Source of the DNA: an uncultured Clostridia bacterium
GTDB lineage: Bacteria > Bacillota > Clostridia > Lachnospirales > Lachnospiraceae
Assembly: GCA_947088195.1 (NCBI GenBank)
Contig: CAMUFS010000013.1
Coordinates: 1 to 18,610 of the forward strand
Length of the DNA stretch: 18,610 bases
Direction: 5' to 3'
The notes under the pieces were generated by a model. The model made no database searches, had not been told where the DNA came from, and saw only the letters and a program-made list of their open reading frames with translations. The translations under genes were made by a program, and so were the position numbers. Below are positions 13,613 to 18,610 of this stretch, piece by piece. Position 1 is the first letter of the stretch; each line of letters opens with the position of its first letter.

Positions 13613-14461
13613 ATGACGGGGAACACAGAGATCAGCCCTATTGTGAAATGGGTGGGAGGAAAAAGACAGCTATTGGCTGATATTATGCCATTAATTCCTA
13701 AAAAATATTCAACTTATATAGAACCATTTGTCGGCGGAGGGGCCGTGTTTTTTGAGTTACAGCCCAAAAAGGCGATTATCAATGATTATAATAGTGAGCT
13801 TATCAACGTCTATCTCACTGTCAGAGATGCGGCGGAGGAGCTGATTGAGCTTCTGGAAAAGCACAATGCACAAAATTCAGAAGAATATTTCTATGAGATA
13901 AGGGCGATGGATCGCAGAGCGGATTATGAGCATATATCAAATACGATAAAGGCAGCGAGAATTATTTATCTAAATAAGACCTGCTATAATGGTTTATATC
14001 GCGTCAATATGGCAGGGCAGTTTAATGCACCCTACGGGAAATATAAAAAGCCAAATATTGTTAATGCTGAGACAATACGGGCGATGTCAAAATATCTACA
14101 GAGAAAGAGCATTGAGATATGCAATGGGGATTATAAAGAGATTCTAAAGAGAGCACGAAGGGGAGCTTTTGTCTATCTGGACCCACCTTATATGCCAATT
14201 TCTCTCTCCTCCTCTTTTACTGGCTATACAGAGAATGGCTTTTCCTATGAACAACAAGAGTGTTTAAAAAAAGAATGTGATAAATTGCGCGCGAAAAAGA
14301 TTGCATTTCTTCAATCAAATTCAGACTGCCCCGAAATCCGCAGTTTGTATAAAGACTATGAGATCCGCACGGTTCAGGCAAAAAGAAGCATTAACAGCAA
14401 TGCAGCAAAGCGCGGAGAGATAAGTGAGGTGCTGATCTGCTATGTCCCTGATACAGAATAA
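13613..14461 (+). CDS. Dam-family DNA adenine-N6 methyltransferase (type II, D12 class)
   Basis: A 282-aa methyltransferase. I chose ATG 13613 because AGGAAGGGG precedes it at the right distance and the protein then opens with ISPIVKWVGGKRQLL, the usual Dam/DpnM start; an ATG at 13577 lacks a ribosome site. Motifs: WVGGKRQ (13-19), IEPFVGGGAVFFEL (36-49, S-adenosylmethionine site), FNAPYGKYKKP (137-147) and the catalytic DPPY (190-193). The C-terminus has SINSNAAKRGEISEVLI, also typical. The family methylates the N6 of adenine, often in GATC but also in GATATC and others, so the recognition site cannot be stated. It overlaps the endonuclease gene by 20 nt; its job is to protect host DNA from that enzyme. 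Confidence 0.9.
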   Translation: MTGNTEISPIVKWVGGKRQLLADIMPLIPKKYSTYIEPFVGGGAVFFELQPKKAIINDYNSELINVYLTVRDAAEELIELLEKHNAQNSEEYFYEIRAMDRRADYEHISNTIKAARIIYLNKTCYNGLYRVNMAGQFNAPYGKYKKPNIVNAETIRAMSKYLQRKSIEICNGDYKEILKRARRGAFVYLDPPYMPISLSSSFTGYTENGFSYEQQECLKKECDKLRAKKIAFLQSNSDCPEIRSLYKDYEIRTVQAKRSINSNAAKRGEISEVLICYVPDTE

Positions 14462-15746
14462 TCTCTCGATAAATGAAGCATGGCAGGCGTTATTTCAAAA
14501 ATATAATATTCTCAGTGAAATAGAAAAGAACGGCAGTTTTCCTATTAAGGCAAGCCAGATTAAGGAATATAAGGAGCCAAGGCTTATGGCAAAATGGGAC
14601 AGCTCGGATGCATTGCCAGAGCTTTTTCGAAAAAATAAGATCAATATTTTGCCGGACAGCCGAAGCTCTTATGTGCTGGGTGATTTTATATTATATCAGA
14701 AGCTTCCTGAGCTTGAGGAGCCTGTGACGCAGATGGCACAGGTAGAGTTACCAGACTTTGAATCCATTCAAGTAAATGAGATTAGCTCTGAGGCAAATGC
14801 AATTCATGTAATGATTTTATCTGGGATTTTAAATGATTTTCTAGGCACAGATGAGAATGTTGCAACTTTTAATGGGCGCATGGGCACAGGGATTTTTGAT
14901 TTTACCGTTGACACATACAGAGGAAAAAAGCAGCGTATTCATGTGGATAATGCACAATGTGAGATTGACGGAGGGTTTGAGAACAAGGATTCGATTGTGA
15001 TTATGGAGGCGAAGAATGTCGTACATGAGGATTTTCATGTACGACAGCTCTATTATCCCTATCGTCTCTGGAGACAAAAAGTGCGCAAGCCAATTCGGCT
15101 GGTATTTTCCATTTATTCAAATATGATATATCGCTTGTTCGAATATGAATTTACGGCATTGGAGGACTATTCCTCCATAAAGCTTGTGAGAACTAAGAAT
15201 TATTCTCTGCAAGATACAAGGATCACACCAGATGATTTAAAGAATGTAAGATGCAATGTTAAAGTAAGAACAGATGATAATATGGCGCACGCGGATGTTC
15301 CCTTTATTCAGGCAAATTCTATGGATCGAGTGATATCCCTGATGGAGCATATCTATGAAAATCCCATGACAAGTCAGCAAATTGCAGAACGGATGGATTT
15401 TGATCTGAGACAGTCTGATTATTATTTTAATGCAGGAAAATATCTGGGATTATTTGAAAAGCAAAAAGAGGACAGGCAGAGAGTGGTTGTGCTGACAAAT
15501 CTGGGAGCTGAGATAGTTCGGTTCAGCTATAAAAAAAGGCAGCTTAAGTTGGTTGAGCTTATATTACAACATCAAATATTTATGGAGTTTTTTGACAGTA
15601 TAATTTTAACTGGAATGTTGCCGAACAGAAAGTCCATAGAAAAAGAGATGCGGAATCTTAATGTGTGCAATGAAAGCCAAATAGTGCGCCGCGCAAGTTC
15701 GGTATCCAGATGGCTTATATGGATTTTTCAACTTACAAGATTGTAG
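14442..15746 (+). CDS. Type II restriction endonuclease with PD-(D/E)XK core and C-terminal winged helix
   Basis: A 434-aa protein translated from an ATG 20 nt inside the methylase gene. The nuclease core is visible as GTGIFDFTVD, then EID (Asp176), thirteen residues on the EAK triad (Glu189-Lys191), then HVRQLYYPYRLW with a Gln in the helix position common in PD-(D/E)XK enzymes. From about residue 300 the protein turns helical, with SLMEHIYENPMTSQQIAERM and VLTNLGAEIVR, which look like winged-helix DNA-binding modules, and ends with a helical SQIVRRASSVSRWLIWIF. Pairing with a Dam-like methylase supports the role of restriction endonuclease cutting unmodified DNA. The target sequence is unknown. 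I cannot match it to a named prototype enzyme. Confidence 0.75.
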   Translation: MSLIQNNLSINEAWQALFQKYNILSEIEKNGSFPIKASQIKEYKEPRLMAKWDSSDALPELFRKNKINILPDSRSSYVLGDFILYQKLPELEEPVTQMAQVELPDFESIQVNEISSEANAIHVMILSGILNDFLGTDENVATFNGRMGTGIFDFTVDTYRGKKQRIHVDNAQCEIDGGFENKDSIVIMEAKNVVHEDFHVRQLYYPYRLWRQKVRKPIRLVFSIYSNMIYRLFEYEFTALEDYSSIKLVRTKNYSLQDTRITPDDLKNVRCNVKVRTDDNMAHADVPFIQANSMDRVISLMEHIYENPMTSQQIAERMDFDLRQSDYYFNAGKYLGLFEKQKEDRQRVVVLTNLGAEIVRFSYKKRQLKLVELILQHQIFMEFFDSIILTGMLPNRKSIEKEMRNLNVCNESQIVRRASSVSRWLIWIFQLTRL

Positions 15747-16084
15747 AAAAAATAGACACAACTGTCGATAGATGTCGGAATTTTTCATACGATTTACATT
15801 TACATTCTTATTTGTTTGTAATAAAATATTAATTGGAGATAATTTCTTCAAGATCTTCGTTTCTTATTTTATTTCTAGGGAAATACGTAAGTATTCAACT
15901 CTTTTGTATCTTTTTTATTCCATATTCCTATCATGGCTTTTATTTTACGACAGAGAAAGCAAACACAGGAAGAAGAGCGCTGTTGCATCCCGGCGACAGT
16001 GCTTTTTTCTATGTCCACAGGCACTTAAAAGAGTTTTGCATGTAGTAATAACAAACAGAAACATGAAAAATAGTAGAATATAGA
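15747..16084. other. Non-coding stretch after the restriction gene
   Basis: About 340 nt of very T-rich DNA. Frames on the plus strand (15772-16083 and 15833-16045) give runs of Phe, Ile and Leu with no ribosome site or recognisable fold and look like chance. The only clear element is the terminator at 15976-16008. Confidence 0.6.
15976..16008 (+). terminator. Strong intrinsic terminator
   Basis: AGCGCTGT (15976-15983) pairs with ACAGTGCT (15996-16003) with a single G-U pair and a 12-nt loop, and extends outward by GAA/TTT pairs. Six Ts follow (16003-16008). It probably ends transcription of the restriction-modification operon and shields the next operon. This stem sequence is of a type common in Lachnospiraceae, from memory. 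Confidence 0.8.
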
Positions 16085-16113
16085 TTGACAATTTACTGCA
16101 TTGGTGATATAGT
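16085..16113 (+). promoter_or_regulatory. Near-consensus sigma-A promoter of the gntR/ABC operon
   Basis: TTGACA (16085-16090, perfect) and TATAGT (16108-16113, one mismatch) are separated by exactly 17 nt. The -10 box touches the inverted-repeat operator at 16112-16133. The regulator's ATG follows at 16167. Confidence 0.82.
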
Positions 16114-16133
16114 TAATTACATAAGTAATGAAC
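16112..16133. promoter_or_regulatory. Inverted-repeat operator, probably for the YtrA-type regulator
   Basis: GTT-A-ATTAC (16112-16120) and GTAAT-G-AAC (16125-16133) form an inverted repeat around ATAA with one mismatched position. It begins within the -10 box and covers the likely transcription start, ideal for repression. Arms separated by a short AT core suit YtrA/GntR dimers. A second, wider repeat, CATTGGT (16099-16105) and ACCAATG (16132-16138), flanks it off-centre. Confidence 0.65.
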
Positions 16134-16166
16134 CAATGTACAAGAGAGTGAGAAGGAAGTGAGAGA

Positions 16167-16529
16167 ATGAATGAAATACTGACTCAGGAGAAATCCATAT
16201 ACCTGCAGATCAGTGAGATGATTGAGAATGATATTCTAAGAGATATTATATTGGAGGAGGAGAAGGTTCCCAGCACAAATGAGCTGGCGAAACTGTATGC
16301 GATTAATCCCGCGACTGCAGCGAAGGGAATTAATATTTTGGTGGATAGCAATATTTTGTATAAAAAGAGAGGGATTGGTATGTTTGTGGCAACAGGTGCG
16401 AAAAGTATAATTCAAAAAAGGCGTCGGGAAGAGTTTTGCATGAAATATGTAAAGAAGCTGTTGACTGAGGCAGAAAGCATTGGGATTACAAAAGAAGAAT
16501 TGATTCGTATGATAAAGGAAGAACCATAA
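16167..16529 (+). CDS. GntR-family regulator, YtrA subfamily
   Basis: A 120-aa protein, the usual length for YtrA-type GntR regulators with a winged helix and only a short helical tail in place of a ligand domain. Features: SIYLQISEMIENDIL (10-24), VPSTNELAKLYAINPATAAKGINIL (34-58, helix-turn-helix), then LYKKRGIGMFVATGA (64-78, wing). The C-terminal helix (about 85-118) should carry dimerisation. It is the first gene of the operon and is very likely autorepressing through the repeat at 16112-16133. A GAAGGAAG site lies before ATG 16167. In characterised cases such proteins relieve repression under cell-envelope antibiotic stress; the inducer here is unknown. Confidence 0.87.
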   Translation: MNEILTQEKSIYLQISEMIENDILRDIILEEEKVPSTNELAKLYAINPATAAKGINILVDSNILYKKRGIGMFVATGAKSIIQKRRREEFCMKYVKKLLTEAESIGITKEELIRMIKEEP

Positions 16530-16569
16530 AAAGTGATATGTGCAGATACAGGCAGAAATGAGGAAGAAT

Positions 16570-17451
16570 ATGAGTGAAGAGAAGATAGTTGCAAGAAATG
16601 TTGTAAAATCCTACGGAAAAAAAGATGTACTTCATGGCATTGATTTGGAGCTTGAGAAGGGAAAAATCTATGGTCTGATCGGGCGTAATGGAGCAGGTAA
16701 GACGACCCTGCTTTCTATACTTTCCTCGCAGAATCCCACAAGCAGTGGAACCGTGACCTGTAATGGGATGCCAATTTGGGAAAATAGGGAGGCATTGGAT
16801 CATATTTGCTTTTCCAGAGAATTGAACCCAATTACTGGTTTTGGGCAGAACGCTTATAAGGTGAAGGATTATCTAAAAGCAGCTTCCATCTATATACCAA
16901 ACTGGGATAAAGATTTGGCAGAGCGGCTTGTTGAAAAATTTGAGTTGGACGTAAAGAAAAGAATTGCGAGACTTTCAAAGGGTATGATGTCCATGGTGAC
17001 AATTATTATCGCTATTGCAAGCAAGGCAGATTATACTTTTTTAGATGAACCTGTAGCGGGACTTGATGTGGTGATGAGGGAGTATTTTTATAGAGTGCTT
17101 TTGGATGAGTTTGCTGAGAGTGGTAGAACATTTGTGATTTCGACACACATTATCGAGGAGGCAGCGGATGTTTTTGAGGAAGTGATTATGCTAGATAAGG
17201 GCAAGGTGCTTCTTAAGGAGAATACACAGGAGCTTTTGGAGCGCTGTTATCATGTGAGTGGTAAGAAGGAAGAAGTAGATGCACTTACATCAGGACTTAA
17301 GACCTTCCATGAGGAAAAGCTTGGGAGAAGCAAAGGAGTTATGGTTATGCTAGAACCGGACAGACAGCTTGCAGTAAATACAGAGGTGACAGTACAGCAG
17401 ATGAATCTTCAACAAATTTTTGTTGCTCTTTGCGGAACAGAGGGAGTATAA
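16570..17451 (+). CDS. ABC transporter ATP-binding protein (YtrB-like)
   Basis: A 293-aa ATPase. I chose ATG 16570 because GAGGAA stands just before it; a GTG at 16540 in the same frame has no better support. Motifs: Walker A GRNGAGKT (38-45), signature LSKGM (135-139) in place of LSGGQ, Walker B YTFLDEP (155-161), D-loop AGLD (163-166), and the H-loop His193. The LSKGM signature is common in YtrB-type exporters. It energises the two membrane proteins encoded next, at the inner face of the membrane. A C-terminal region of about 80 residues after the core is usual for the type. Likely function: export or removal of a cell-envelope-active compound, by context. Confidence 0.9.
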   Translation: MSEEKIVARNVVKSYGKKDVLHGIDLELEKGKIYGLIGRNGAGKTTLLSILSSQNPTSSGTVTCNGMPIWENREALDHICFSRELNPITGFGQNAYKVKDYLKAASIYIPNWDKDLAERLVEKFELDVKKRIARLSKGMMSMVTIIIAIASKADYTFLDEPVAGLDVVMREYFYRVLLDEFAESGRTFVISTHIIEEAADVFEEVIMLDKGKVLLKENTQELLERCYHVSGKKEEVDALTSGLKTFHEEKLGRSKGVMVMLEPDRQLAVNTEVTVQQMNLQQIFVALCGTEGV

Positions 17452-17454
17452 GAT

Positions 17455-18099
17455 ATGAGAGGGATAGGGAAAAGTATATATTATTGGCTCTACAATATGG
17501 AAAAAACTTTTGGTGCTATGTTTTTGGTAGTGGCAGCAGTTATCACATTTCAGGTTTTGATGGGTGGTGCAGACATGGAGTTTGGCACATCGCAGATGTA
17601 TGTCCCTATGATGGGAAGCATTATGCTTATAGCTATGCTTATGAATAATGCCACACATTTTATACCTCAATCACTGTCTTATGGTGGAACAAGAAAAGAG
17701 GTACTGGTAGGTATGGAGATTGTGATACATTTGATGATGATGCAAATGATGTTGGTTATTATGATTGGAAGGAATGTGTTGCCAAAGCTTTTTCCAAATA
17801 CAAAGGAATTCTTAAATCAATGTTTTTTGATTTATTTGATCTGTGGAGGACTGGGAAATTTTCTATGTGCCTGCAGCCTAAAGTATGGGGCAAAGATTGG
17901 TATGATTTTATACATGATTCTTGTGATAGGAGCAAGTATATCCATTGGCTTACTGTTTGCTTTTAGCTTAAACAGCATTTTAAAATTTGCAAGTGGACAT
18001 GTGGGATATGGCGTGATATTTTTGGCAGCAGTGTTGTTAGATGGCGTTATGATAGCCTTTTGTTATCTGGCTATTCGAAAATATGAGGTAAGATCATAA
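17455..18099 (+). CDS. ABC transporter permease, six predicted membrane segments
   Basis: A 214-aa integral membrane protein starting three nt after the ATPase stop, with AGAGGGAG upstream. Six hydrophobic stretches are visible: about 19-42, 50-70, 84-104, 122-140, 146-168 and 180-208. After the second lies SLSYGGTRKEVLVG, a motif (G-x-TRKE/RRE) seen again in the next gene, indicating that the two permeases are related. It has no recognisable large extracellular domain, so it is not of the BceB type. It should form the channel with its neighbour and the ATPase. Confidence 0.8.
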   Translation: MRGIGKSIYYWLYNMEKTFGAMFLVVAAVITFQVLMGGADMEFGTSQMYVPMMGSIMLIAMLMNNATHFIPQSLSYGGTRKEVLVGMEIVIHLMMMQMMLVIMIGRNVLPKLFPNTKEFLNQCFLIYLICGGLGNFLCACSLKYGAKIGMILYMILVIGASISIGLLFAFSLNSILKFASGHVGYGVIFLAAVLLDGVMIAFCYLAIRKYEVRS

Positions 18100-18118
18100 T
18101 GCAGAAATGGGGCAATAT

Positions 18119-18610
18119 ATGAATAGGGTATGGAATGTTTGGAAGATGAATATAAGCGAGTTGTTTTGGTTATTGGCAACAATGCTTGGCGGCACAGCTT
18201 TTGGTATGATAATTATGACAATAACTTTGATTGCAGGTGAGAAAAGCTATCTGGTGGTTGGCTCTTTTATTGCGTTGATAATATGGATTATGGTTTTTAT
18301 TATCTTTGGTGGGACTGGTTTTGAACGTGAATTTAATATGGCGGTCGCCATGGGAAGAACAAGAAGGGAAGTTTTTATCTGTTGTTATATTGTGAAGCTC
18401 GCTCATGTGTGGATTGGATTGGCAGTGTTGTATATTCTGAATTTAGTTGAGAAAACATATTATAAGATTTTTTTTAAAGAGAGCATCTGTGAAGGTAATA
18501 TTGTTGAGCTGGTTTTGGGAAATTGGGTTTTTCTTGGGGCAGGTATATTGCTGCCAGTGCTTTATATGTTTATCGGAATGCTCTTGATGAAATTTCAGAA
18601 AAAAGCATTA
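18119..18610 (+). CDS. Second ABC permease, 3' end outside window
   Basis: The frame from ATG 18119 is open for 164 codons to the window edge, so the gene is cut at its 3' end. It starts MNRVWNVWKMNISELFW and has hydrophobic stretches at about residues 17-38, 45-64, 92-111 and 136-158. The cytosolic loop FNMAVAMGRTRREVF matches the GGTRKEV motif of the preceding permease. An in-frame ATG at 18107 is a less likely start; a GGGG stretch precedes 18119. It probably heterodimerises with the first permease. Confidence 0.7.
   Translation, partial: MNRVWNVWKMNISELFWLLATMLGGTAFGMIIMTITLIAGEKSYLVVGSFIALIIWIMVFIIFGGTGFEREFNMAVAMGRTRREVFICCYIVKLAHVWIGLAVLYILNLVEKTYYKIFFKESICEGNIVELVLGNWVFLGAGILLPVLYMFIGMLLMKFQKKAL

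Noticed and set aside
10279..15746. Region from the XRE pseudogene to the endonuclease as one mobile island
   Set aside because: No transposase, integrase, direct repeats or tRNA boundary could be found; the intact hydrolase and GH28 genes in between look like ordinary genes.
15772..16083. Two overlapping plus-strand frames (15772-16083 and 15833-16045) in the gap after the endonuclease gene
   Set aside because: No ribosome site, Phe/Ile/Leu-rich chance composition from T-rich DNA, and both run through the strong terminator at 15976-16008.

Overview
The window is AT-rich, plus-strand-dominated DNA with tight gene spacing, purine-rich Shine-Dalgarno sites and frequent TTG/GTG starts. This looks like a low-GC Firmicute, most plausibly a gut Lachnospiraceae/Clostridia member. 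The placement is inferred from protein character, gene style and one terminator type; there is no rRNA or other direct taxonomic marker.

Region 1 (1-10143) is the inside or 3' part of a cell-surface glycan or flagellin-glycosylation cluster, apparently one long transcription unit. It holds: the 3' end of a sugar N-formyltransferase-like gene; a GT-B glycosyltransferase; a small unrecognised protein; an AsnB-type glutamine-dependent amidotransferase; a WbpG/WbuX-type N-acetyl sugar amidotransferase carrying an extra N-terminal Rossmann-like module; two tandem paralogous glycosyltransferases with the same extra N-terminal module; a non-hydrolysing UDP-HexNAc 2-epimerase of the GARPQFIKAA subtype; and a divergent ribulose-phosphate 3-epimerase. 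Formyl, amide and acetamidino chemistry in one cluster suggests a highly modified amino sugar.

Region 2 (10144-10946) is a decayed junction. It contains a minus-strand XRE/cro-like pseudogene with an in-frame TAA at the position of the usual Gln of the SQE motif, a hairpin with a T tract, and an apparently frameshifted helical coding remnant.

Region 3 (10947-13540) has an unrecognised 137-aa protein, an isochorismatase-family cysteine hydrolase and a GH28 polygalacturonase-like enzyme without a signal peptide. The GH28 gene has a good sigma-A promoter of its own.

Region 4 (13613-15746) is a two-gene type II restriction-modification system: a Dam-family (D12 class) adenine methyltransferase overlapping by 20 nt a PD-(D/E)XK endonuclease with a predicted C-terminal winged helix. 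A non-coding stretch follows, with a strong intrinsic terminator near 16000.

Region 5 (16085-18610, running off the end) is a YtrA-type regulator/ABC exporter operon. A near-perfect promoter overlaps an inverted-repeat operator, followed by a GntR/YtrA repressor, an ABC ATPase, and two related permeases, the second cut by the window edge.

No tRNA, rRNA, CRISPR array, transposase or integrase was seen. The most noteworthy material is the repeated N-terminal Rossmann module across three neighbouring enzymes and the AsnB/WbpG-like pair with no HisH/HisF partners in view.
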